From: an uncultured Candidatus Altimarinota bacterium
Lineage (GTDB): Bacteria > Patescibacteriota > Gracilibacteria > BD1-5 > UBA6164
Assembly: GCA_937944175.1 (NCBI GenBank)
Contig: CALDZW010000114.1
Location: forward strand, 1 to 6,473
Length of the DNA stretch: 6,473 bases
Direction of reading: 5' to 3'
The position numbers and the translations under genes are program-made. Under the pieces are notes generated by a model. The model searched no databases and was not told the DNA's origin. It was given only the letters and a program-made list of their open reading frames with translations. Below, one piece after another: positions 1 through 6,044 of the stretch (position 1 is its first letter; every line of letters starts with the position of its first letter).

Positions 1-323
1 GAACTCACTTCTGATTCTATAAGTTCAATTATATAATTATAATCTGTGTGAAGTACTTCATCAAGGGTCATTCAGATAATACTTTCACCAAAAATTGAAG
101 CACAAGCAGTTGTAATAATAGCCGTGTCTCATTCAAAGCTCCAATCTGTGACAACATCTTCTAGAGAGTGTATATCTGTAGTCCCTACTGTATTTATCTG
201 CAGATACACTTTAAGATCATCTCAACACGTTCTATTTTCTTCCCAAAATTCTATTGTTGGGTCTGAAAGTGTTCACTTATTTGGTGGATTTTTTGAATAA
301 TATACTATGGTCTCATTAAACAT
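1..323 (-). CDS. NifU/SufU-like Fe-S cluster assembly scaffold protein, 3' part missing
   Basis: Read with UGA = Gly, 107 codons are visible before the gene runs off the left edge. The start is ATG at 323-321, because an in-frame TAA lies six codons upstream. The N-terminus matches the U-type scaffold pattern: Y-x-K-NPPNKGTLSDPT near residues 9-23, then TCGDD (32-36, scaffold Cys33), a W-S-F-E-G strand (61-65), ACAS (73-76) and the ending GMTLDEVL (84-91). Family members carry nascent Fe-S clusters on three conserved cysteines in the cytosol and pass them to apo-proteins. The usual second cysteine, in the FxGxGC motif, is Ala68 here, and a cysteine (Cys74) sits six residues later; the third would lie outside the window. 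Three glycines (17, 34, 65) and Gly84 fall at conserved positions, and several are UGA. Divergent from rbfA. The assignment rests on motif memory; whether it is SufU, IscU or NifU cannot be decided. Confidence 0.8.
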
Positions 324-377
324 GAAAGCAGGTCAATGTTATAGGCTATAATTTTCGAGAAAGTCTCTCTTATAATT

Positions 378-404
378 ATTATATATTTTTTTGACTTATA
401 TCAA
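378..404 (-). promoter_or_regulatory. Candidate promoter for the NifU-like gene
   Basis: On the minus strand, TTGATA (404-399) is followed after 15 bases by a perfect TATAAT (383-378). The spacer is short, so this is a tentative call. It would leave a 5' leader of roughly 50 bases. Its -35 box lies two bases from the -35 box of the divergent rbfA promoter. Confidence 0.35.
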
Positions 405-418
405 ATTTTAAACATGAT
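391..418 (+). promoter_or_regulatory. Candidate promoter for rbfA-ftsQ
   Basis: TTGACT (391-396), a 16-base spacer, then CATGAT (413-418). The -35 matches the sigma-70 consensus at five of six bases and the -10 at four. It lies about 45 bases ahead of the rbfA start and would drive rbfA and ftsQ together. Confidence 0.4.
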
Positions 419-463
419 AGTAAGAGTATCTATATACATAAAAAAGCCTCTAAAAAATTCCTC

Positions 464-829
464 ATGAATGAACATAGAAGAGAAAAAATACAAAATATCT
501 CTCATAAAATTATTGCTCAGTTTTTAAGCCAAGATCTTCCTGATGAGGATAAAGTTTTTGGAATTATAAACATATCTGAAATTATCTTGAGTAGTGATTA
601 TTCCTACTTAGATGTCTATGTAAGCAGCTTTAATAATCCTGAAAAACTTACGAAAATTCTTGCTCTCCATGCTTATAAAATCCAAAGAATAATTTGAAAA
701 GAAATTTGATTGAGAAAAAGTCCAAAAATTCGATTTAGGTATGATGAAAAATGAGAAATTTGATCTCAAGTTCAATCTAAAATAAACACTCTTGATACAG
801 AAAGTCTGGAAGAAAAACTTTTGCAATAA
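464..829 (+). CDS. rbfA: Ribosome-binding factor A
   Basis: A 121-residue protein when UGA is read as Gly; under the standard code it stops at 695. RbfA is a small KH-fold protein that binds the 30S subunit and helps 16S rRNA 5'-end maturation, notably in the cold. Recognisable family features in order are an N-terminal helix with RREKIQNISHKII (5-17), the strand GIINISEIILSSDYSYLDVYV (33-53) that mirrors the family's 'V.VS.DL..A.VYVS' pattern, an L-x-x-H-x-x-x-I-Q-R-I-I-G helix (67-78), and G-L-R-K-S-P-K-I-R-F-R-Y-D (82-94), the conserved 'LR..P.L.F..D' signature. Length is normal for the family. Four glycines (78, 82, 97, 100) are UGA. The start is the first ATG after the promoter and has no Shine-Dalgarno; a second ATG is not available nearby in frame. 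ftsQ follows after 28 bases without a visible terminator, so the two are probably cotranscribed. Confidence 0.88.
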
Positions 830-857
830 TTCATATTATATATAGTAATCAATAATT

Positions 858-1823
858 ATGTGGAAATCATTTCTGACATTCTTCAAAAGTAGAAATCGTC
901 TTTTTCGAGAAGAAGTAAAAAAAGAAAGGTGAAGAATGTTCATGAATAATCAAGAAGAAAAGTGAACTGTTTTTACAAATACTCATCGCCATAATAATCC
1001 TCAACTTCAAATTCACCTAGGATATAATCCTCTTGTATTGAAATGAATATACTTATGTATTATTTGTGCTTCTTTATGATGAATTATTTTTTTACTACAA
1101 TGAAAATATTTTTGAATAGAAACAATTAATATTAAATCTCCAGATAATATCTGAGATATAAACATTGCCTATAAATCACTTGATAGAATGAGATGAAAAA
1201 ATATTTTTTTACTTAATAAAAATGATATTAAGTCTTCAATACAAAGATACCAAACCAACATAGCAACTGTCAGTGTAAAGAAGCAAATCCCCAACACATT
1301 GACAGTTTATCTGTATTCATATCCAATTGCATTATATGCTAATTTCTGAGAAAATGATACCTATGCAATCACTTCTAATGGAGTAGCTATCCCTAAAACA
1401 CATTCATTAAAAGAAGAATGAAAATTACAAATAAAGATTCAAAATACTAACCAAAACAATGTTTCAGTTAACGAATACAAAAGTGTGTTATCAGTTTGAT
1501 ATCTTAATAATACTATTAATCTCATTGAATCATTTAAAAATAATTTTTTAGATAAAAAGATACAAGAAATTATTCTATTCCAGGTGGAAAATGAATTACA
1601 TATTATTTGAGAGAATAAAACTCATTATATTTTCGACTTAAAAGAAGATGTACATACACAAATAAAAAAACTTGCTGTATATACTGAAAAACAACCAAAT
1701 ACAAGCAGTGTGTATATTGATCTGCGTATTAAAGATACACTTTTTGACTGTCAAACTGATATGTCATATCAATGTCAAAAAAACTTAACTAATATTTATT
1801 CAACAAAAAAAGAGGCTTTCTAG
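858..1823 (+). CDS. ftsQ: FtsQ/DivIB-like cell division protein with POTRA domain
   Basis: A 321-residue single-pass membrane protein read with UGA = Gly. It has a basic cytoplasmic N-terminus (1-58), one hydrophobic helix (about 59-80, rich in I, L, C and G), and an extracytoplasmic POTRA-like domain (about 87-156). The POTRA signature is clear: GIETINI, then MRGKNIFLLNKNDI (111-124) and VSVKKQIPNTLTVYLYSYPIALYA (138-161), matching the FtsQ 'L.G.NIF.L....I' and 'V.V.R..PNTL.I.V.E..P.A' patterns. The remaining C-terminal part (about 162-321) is less conserved and would be the beta domain. FtsQ links FtsL/FtsB in the divisome at mid-cell. ATG at 858 is the first start after rbfA; Met27 (936) or Met29 (942) would also keep the membrane helix, so the exact start is uncertain. 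The TAG stop overlaps the stop of the convergent gene by four bases. Assignment from topology and POTRA motifs; a general POTRA protein is the alternative. Confidence 0.75.
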
Positions 1824-1847
1824 CTCTCTAATTGAATTTCTTTTTTT
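1805..1847. terminator. Possible bidirectional terminator at the ftsQ/GHKL ATPase junction
   Basis: A run of seven A followed by GA (1805-1813) is the exact inverted complement of TCTTTTTTT (1839-1847). The enclosed 25 bases hold both stop codons and a second, smaller hairpin (AGAG and GC pairing with GC and CTCT across 1811-1829, one bulge). The A-tract and T-tract on opposite sides suit termination from either direction, but the outer stem is almost all A:T, so strength is doubtful. Confidence 0.35.
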
Positions 1848-2353
1848 ACTCCAACAATTAATCCTCCTCACTCAGCATCTCTAAAATATAACTCATCAAC
1901 AATTTTTTTAATAATTAGAAATAATCCTCTTCATCGAATTGATGTGTGGTTAGAGTAATTATAGTCTTCTTTTTTATTCTTTAGATTTTCCATTTCTATA
2001 GCAGTTTTTGCATGATCTCATTTTCCAGAGTCTTGTACTTCAAGAATAAAATCAACTTTATTATCTTTGGTCCATATCTTTAGCATCATAGTATTAATAT
2101 CTTCTTCATTACTTCAATATTCAACAGAGTTATTATTTAACTCATCAGCAATTAATGTAAGCCTTGATGTCCATGTTTTATCTAAATGAAAATAGTCAGA
2201 AACGTCAACTACTAAGTCTCTTAATACTTTTGAACTTCAAAAAACCGCTGGAAATTCTACAATAATTTCTAGTCCATTACTGTCTAAGCTTTTTTCTAAA
2301 AAAAACTTCCTTTCAGATGAGTTTACTATATCAGTAATATCAACACGTTTCAT
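1820..2353 (-). CDS. RsbW/SpoIIAB-like GHKL ATPase (putative anti-sigma or regulatory Ser kinase)
   Basis: A 177-residue protein read with UGA = Gly. It shows the three ATP-binding boxes of the HATPase_c_2 family: the N box DELNNNSVEYG (70-80), the G1 box VQDSGKG (106-112) and the G2 box IRGRGLFLI (139-147), followed by DEL-x-F and GGGLIVGV near the C-terminus. In RsbW and SpoIIAB such a domain binds a sigma factor and phosphorylates an STAS-domain antagonist. No STAS protein, PP2C phosphatase or sigma factor is present nearby, so the partner is unknown. The first 30 residues precede the usual domain start and may be a family-specific extension. Gly39, Gly80, Gly112, Gly141 and Gly162 are UGA, including nucleotide-binding glycines. 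The start is ATG at 2353-2351, about 12 bases after the expected transcription start, without Shine-Dalgarno. The TAG stop shares CTAG with ftsQ. Confidence 0.8.
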
Positions 2354-2371
2354 TATAATTACTAATGAAAT

Positions 2372-2401
2372 ATTATACTTAATTATATGATAACATGTAA
2401 A
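2372..2401 (-). promoter_or_regulatory. Candidate promoter for the GHKL ATPase gene
   Basis: On the minus strand, TTTACA (2401-2396), an 18-base spacer, then a perfect TATAAT (2377-2372). Predicted transcription would begin around 2365, leaving a very short leader of about a dozen bases before the ATG. Confidence 0.5.
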
Positions 2402-2435
2402 TGCAAAAAAATCAAAAAATACCACAAAAAATCCT

Positions 2436-2463
2436 TTGACTTGATTTTAAAAATATGTAGAGT
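2436..2463 (+). promoter_or_regulatory. Candidate promoter for the ferredoxin gene
   Basis: TTGACT (2436-2441), a 16-base spacer and TAGAGT (2458-2463, four of six consensus bases). The same -35 hexamer and spacer length occur ahead of rbfA. The implied leader is under 20 bases. Confidence 0.35.
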
Positions 2464-2486
2464 AATCACATTAATCTTAATAAGAA

Positions 2487-2720
2487 ATGATGGCACTTCT
2501 CACAGAAGAACAATTAAAAAAGTTAAAGGAAGCTGGACAACAAGTTCCAGATGTAAATGAAACATGCATTTGATGTAGTGCTTGTGTAGCAATAAGTGAT
2601 GAAGTTTTTGAGCTTGATGATGAAGGATTATCAACTGTACAATATTGTGATAATTATGATGAAAAATTTGTAGATGATGCTATTGCTGCCTGCCCTGTTG
2701 ATGCAATAAGTTGGAAATAA
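2487..2720 (+). CDS. Small single-cluster [4Fe-4S] ferredoxin
   Basis: A 77-residue acidic protein. The cluster ligands are visible: CIGCSAC (Cys27, Cys30, Cys33) and a distant CP (Cys69-Pro70) inside AACPVDAISW, giving CxxCxxC...CP, the arrangement of one-cluster ferredoxins of the Fer4_13 type. It is a soluble electron carrier; the redox partner is not indicated by the neighbours. The codon for Gly29 inside CIGC is TGA, so a standard-code reading would stop inside the cluster motif. An additional cysteine, Cys54, lies outside the motif. The gene begins with two consecutive ATG codons (2487 and 2490); either could be used and neither has a Shine-Dalgarno. It has its own promoter-like sequence and stands divergent from the GHKL ATPase gene. 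The Fe-S scaffold gene at the left edge could supply its cluster, but this is only inference. Confidence 0.88.
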
Positions 2721-2736
2721 CCTGTTATTACTTTTT

Positions 2737-2797
2737 AAAGCAAAATTTCTATATATTGACAAACTAATAATTTGTTATTATAAATAAGTTTTGCTTT
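2737..2797 (+). terminator. Possible ferredoxin terminator (AAAGCAAAA/TTTTGCTTT inverted repeat)
   Basis: AAAGCAAAA (2737-2745) and TTTTGCTTT (2789-2797) form a perfect 9-base inverted repeat, followed by a T-rich stretch. The 43-base loop is long for a terminator and includes a promoter-like sequence, so the pairing may have another meaning or none. Confidence 0.25.
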
Positions 2798-2817
2798 TTA
2801 TTTATTTTATATATAAT
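2756..2817 (+). promoter_or_regulatory. Promoter region of the DEAD-box helicase gene
   Basis: TTGACA (2756-2761, perfect) with a 17-base spacer and TATAAA (2779-2784, five of six) is the best sigma-70-like promoter in the window. A perfect TATAAT also sits at 2812-2817, with only a weak -35 (TTGCTT, 2791-2796) 15 bases upstream. The first would give a leader of about 60 bases, the second about 30. The perfect inverted repeat TAATAA-TTTG-TTATTA (2765-2780) lies between -35 and -10 and overlaps the first -10 box by two bases. Confidence 0.55.
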
Positions 2818-2853
2818 CGGGGTGTATTTCACTTTATTAAAACAAAAAACACA

Positions 2854-4629
2854 ATGACAACATCTCCAGCATCTCAAATAACTTTCGCAGATTTATGACT
2901 TTCTCAAGAGTTGCTTGATGCCATAACAAAGAAATGATATATAACTCCTTCTCCTATCCAATCATGAGTTATCCCACTCCTTATTAATTGAGACAAAGAT
3001 ATTATATGACAGGCAGCAACTGGTACATGAAAAACAGCTGCTTTTTGACTCCCTCTTCTTGATAGACTAGATCCAAATGGACAATATACTCAATCGATTG
3101 TTATGACTCCCACAAGAGAGTTAGCAATCCAAGTTGCTAATGAAATTAAATCATTTGCTACTTGAAAGAAATTTAATCTTGCACTTTTATATGGATGACA
3201 GTCTTATAATACTGAAATTGCTGCTTTAAGAAAAAAACCTCAAATTGTTGTATGAACCCCTTGAAGAATTAAAGATCATCTTAATAAAAGAAGGCTTGAT
3301 ATATCTAAAATTAACTATTTCATTCTAGATGAAGCTGATGAAATGTTGAATGTGTGATTTAAAGAAGAGATTGATGAGATTATGCAAACAACTCCAGAGA
3401 AAAAGAAAGTCCTTCTTTTCTCTGCCACAATGCCAAGAAGCATTTTGGATATTGCAAAAAAATACATGTGAGACTATGATATTGTCAGTGTAAAATCGTC
3501 TACACTTACCAATAGTAATATCACTCAGAAATACTATAGTGTTGACCAACATAATAAATTTGATGCTCTTTGTCGTGTAATTGAAACTGATTTAGAACAG
3601 AATTTTTACTGAATTATTTTTTGTCAAAGAAAATTAGATGTAGATGAGGTGACAAGTAACCTCATCTCAAAAGGATTTACAGCTGTTGGAATTCATGGCG
3701 ATATTGATCAAAAGCAAAGGGAAAGAATCCTCAACCGATTTAAAAGATGAGCTGTAAAAATTTTAGTTGCTACAGATGTAGCTGCTAGATGAATTGATGT
3801 AGCTGATCTTACGCATGTTATTAATTATTCCCTTCCTGATAACCCTGAAACATATACTCATAGAATAGGAAGAACATGAAGAGCTTGAAAAGATGGTATT
3901 GCTATATCATTTGTTTCTAGAAGTGATAAAAGAAAGCTCTACTATATTGAAAATATAATAAAAAGAAAAATTGATCAACACCAGCTTCCAAAAGTAGATG
4001 AGCTCATAGCAATAAAGAAAAGGCGTGCTCTTGAAAAGACTAAAGAATTTTTATCAAAGGGTTGACTAGAAGATTATCATGAATTTGCCACAGAACTCCT
4101 TACTCTTTGAGAGCCTCAAGAGGTTGTAGCAGCTGTTCTGAAGAAATTATATAAAGATGAATTCAACGCTAGTAACTACAGAGATCTTAGTAGTAATGTG
4201 AGATCACATGCTGGAACAAGCAATTGAGAAATGAGACTTTTTGTAGCAAGATGAAGAGAAAGCTCATTATCTACAGCAAATGATCTACAAGATTTCATTA
4301 AAAATGAATCATGAATATCAGCTTCAAATGGGAAAAATATTAAAGTTCTTGACAAATTTTCATATATCAACCTTCCAGAAAAAGAAGCACTTCTTGTCCT
4401 TAAACACTTTAAAAACCTTAATGGATCAAGACCAGTGGTCGTGAAAGCAAAAGAGAATAGAAACTCTTCATGAACTGCAGGGGGATATAAATGAAACTCA
4501 AGATGATGATACAAATGAAATAATTCATGATGATATAAAGGAAGAAATTCATCATGAAGATCTTCATATAATAGAGAATCTAGGTCATGATGATCATCTC
4601 GCGGATGATACAGAGGGGCCAAAAAATAA
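2854..4629 (+). CDS. deaD: DEAD-box ATP-dependent RNA helicase, DeaD/CsdA type
   Basis: A 591-residue protein with UGA = Gly. RecA domain 1: Q-motif phenylalanine F11 and SPIQ (33-36), Walker A AATGTGKT (54-61), PTRELA (86-91), GTPGR (134-138), DEAD (159-162) and SAT (190-192). RecA domain 2: GIIFCQRK (253-260), ATDVAARGID (306-315) and HRIGRTGRAG (336-345). Then come a helical linker (about 370-450), a DbpA/CsdA-type RNA-binding domain (about 458-531) and a basic Gly/Ser/Tyr-rich tail (537-591) with three GGYKG-starting octads. Such helicases use ATP to unwind short RNA duplexes in ribosome assembly, mRNA decay and cold adaptation. Domain order and length fit DeaD/CsdA. By hand count about 34 of 51 glycines are UGA, including Gly59 of Walker A and Gly342 and Gly345 of motif VI. 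The ATG at 2854 directly precedes the Q-motif region; no Shine-Dalgarno. It ends with tandem TAA TAA. RbfA and the tRNAs nearby fit a translation theme. Confidence 0.93.
4480..4551 (+). repeat. Three tandem 24-base units encoding GGYKG octads
   Basis: Within the helicase tail, residues 543-566 are three successive octads: GGYKGNSR, GGYKGNNS and GGYKGRNS. At DNA level the units resemble each other but differ at the first: it starts GGGGGA, while the second and third start TGATGA. A related GGYRG recurs at 584-588. Such basic aromatic/Gly tails bind RNA in other helicases. Confidence 0.8.
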
Positions 4630-4641
4630 TAAAAAATCACC

Positions 4642-4702
4642 GTAAATAAAAAAATGTACATGTATATAGACATCTGCATTTTTTTTATGCTTGTTTATTT
4701 AC
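4642..4702. terminator. Intrinsic terminator after the helicase gene
   Basis: AAAAAAATG (4648-4656) pairs with CATTTTTTT (4677-4685). The stem continues inward with a T:G and an A:T pair, one C:C mismatch and ATGT pairing with ACAT's complement (4660-4663 with 4670-4673), around a 6-base loop. A run of T closes it on the plus strand and a run of A opens it, so it may work both ways. An outer perfect 9-base pair, GTAAATAAA (4642-4650) with TTTATTTAC (4694-4702), could form an alternative stem. Confidence 0.65.
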
Positions 4703-4726
4703 TTTTTTAAAAAAATAAGATATTAT
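4698..4726 (+). promoter_or_regulatory. Candidate promoter for the hydrolase gene
   Basis: TTTACT (4698-4703), a 17-base spacer, then TATTAT (4721-4726, five of six). It follows the helicase terminator directly and would give a leader of about 55 bases. Its -35 overlaps the outer arm of the terminator. Confidence 0.4.
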
Positions 4727-4788
4727 TATGGAGTATAGATGCATGTATATGATCTATTATTTATTCCAAATAGAATAACAAAAAAAGG

Positions 4789-5370
4789 ATGAAAAAGGCC
4801 CTCTTATTGCATTGACGGAAGGGATCACCACATATCTGTTGGTTCCCATACATGAAACTTGCACTTACGAGAAAGTGATACGAGGTTTTTTTACCTGAAC
4901 TTCCTCATAGTACTCTCCCTGACTTTGAAGATCATATACATAAAGTCGAAGATATTGCATCATTTTTTTGAAAATGAGACATTATTCTCTGACTCTGACT
5001 TTGAGCAACACTCGCTATGCAATTGGTAGAAGATTTTGGGCTATCAGACATGACTATTATACTTGTTTGACCTACCTATCCATGACTTGCTGATGATCTT
5101 TGACAAGAAAAACTCTGAAAAGCATACCCATATCTAAAAGCATATTATGATCTTGAAAATACTATTGAAGATGGAAACAATACTTTTCATGTATGTCTCT
5201 CTGACAATGACCCTCTAATTGATATTAAACGTGCTACTAGTTACTATTCTGAACTCATTGAACCAACTGCTAACAAACTTGATATCCAACTCTTTCATAA
5301 ACGCTATCATTTTTGAGCTCTTACAAAATATGAAATGGAAGAATTTCCAGAACTGTTACAGTTCTGCTAG
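4789..5370 (+). CDS. RBBP9/YdeN-like alpha/beta hydrolase, nucleophile Ser replaced by Gly
   Basis: A 193-residue protein read with UGA = Gly. The N-terminus KKALLLHG-x-KGSP...WFPYMKLAL-x-x-KGYEVFLPELP (2-39) matches the RBBP9/YdeN serine hydrolase family: an HG oxyanion loop, WFP, and the strand ending in a PxLP motif. The expected Asp and His of the triad are recognisable as Asp141 (SDNDP, 138-142) and His174 (HFG). The nucleophile elbow should read GHSxG but reads GLGLG (68-72), with Gly70 in place of serine, encoded by TGA at 4996-4998. Family activity (esterase-like) is therefore doubtful; a binding or regulatory role is possible. About 12 of 15 glycines are UGA. ATG at 4789 is the only start, because an in-frame TAG lies six codons upstream. 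AAAGG abuts it, too close for a normal Shine-Dalgarno. The TAG stop shares CTAG with rnhB. Physiological substrate or partner unknown. Confidence 0.78.
5348..5366. repeat. Perfect 8-bp stem-loop abutting the hydrolase/rnhB stop codons
   Basis: CAGAACTG, loop TTA, CAGTTCTG: a perfect inverted repeat ending one base before the hydrolase TAG and directly beside the CTAG shared with rnhB. It encodes the last hydrolase residues. It has no adjacent T-tract on either strand, so it is not a classic intrinsic terminator; it may block 3' exonucleases or aid factor-dependent termination. Confidence 0.6.
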
Positions 5371-6008
5371 GTATTATCAAGTAATAATTTAATTGGCTTA
5401 TAGCTAGTCCTATGAATTCCTAAGACATCTGATGATTGTTTCAACATATCAGAATGTTTTTTAGTCCCATATCATTTATGTTTTTCAATATGATAGTCTG
5501 GATAAAGTGTTGCATATTGAGCCATTAATTTATCTCTAAATACTTTGGCAATTATTGATGCTCATCATATTTCTGGGATCTTTCCATCTCATCATATAAT
5601 ATACTCTGGCTGATCAATTAAACAATCAAAATGATAATTATCTCTCCCATCTACTTGAACATATAATGTTTTTTTCTTCTTCTTTATTTTTCATAACTTC
5701 AAAATAAGCTCATGTAATGCTCTATTCATAGCTTCCCTGTTAGCTTGTCTAATATTTATTTCATCAATTACAAAATTATCTACTACTCATAAACCAAAGA
5801 ATATTGTTGGTTTTGTTCATCTACTGAGCTCAATGATTTCAGTGTAGAGTTTGTTTCTTTGCTTTTCAGATATTTTTTTTGAATCATTAAGAGATGTAAT
5901 AAAGCTTTCTTCTGGAATGTTTTCAGGATTATAACATAATGCTGCAGCAACCACAGGTCACATCCAAGGTCACCTTCATGCTTCATCTACTCAAATCATA
6001 ATCTTCAT
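5367..6008 (-). CDS. rnhB: Ribonuclease HII
   Basis: A 213-residue protein read with UGA = Gly. RNase HII cuts the RNA strand of RNA/DNA hybrids and starts removal of single ribonucleotides from DNA. Motifs in order: GVDEAGRGPWMGPVVAAA (6-23), DSKKISEKQR (42-51), INIRQANREAM (84-94), VDGRD (119-123), GGDGKIPEIGGASIIAKVFRD (139-159), HKGYGTKKH (177-185) and HRTSYKP (199-205). The metal-binding quartet is intact: Asp8, Glu9, Asp120 and Asp141. Length is typical. All four glycines of the first motif are UGA. The ATG at 6008 places the catalytic motif at residue 6, as usual; an in-frame ATG at 6026 would add six residues, and ATG at 5999 would remove three. None has a Shine-Dalgarno. A Lys-rich stretch KIKKKKK (107-113) is unusual but lies in a variable region. 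The stop overlaps the convergent hydrolase gene by four bases. Confidence 0.93.
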
Positions 6009-6044
6009 ACCAACACATTGTCTCATAAAAATAATATTACTTTT

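Noticed and set aside
608..826. Open frame of 72 codons on the minus strand
   Set aside because: It is antisense to rbfA, which has clear family motifs across the same bases.
464..829. rbfA as a truncated pseudogene ending at 697
   Set aside because: The apparent stop is TGA at a position where the family has glycine, and the conserved LR..P...F..D signature continues beyond it.
3325..3552. Open frame of 75 codons on the minus strand
   Set aside because: It is antisense to the DEAD and SAT motifs of the helicase.
4176..4679. A 167-codon open frame on the minus strand
   Set aside because: It lies antisense to the helicase C-terminus. Its His/Asp/Tyr-rich low-complexity part mirrors the UGA- and TCA-rich tail codons; it matches no family, and part of it falls in the terminator.
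4740..4790. Alternative starts for the hydrolase in the ATG-rich stretch after the promoter
   Set aside because: The frame from ATG 4729 ends in TAA. The frame from ATG around 4739 stays open with UGA = Gly but yields a protein unlike any family, whereas the frame from 4789 gives a recognisable hydrolase.
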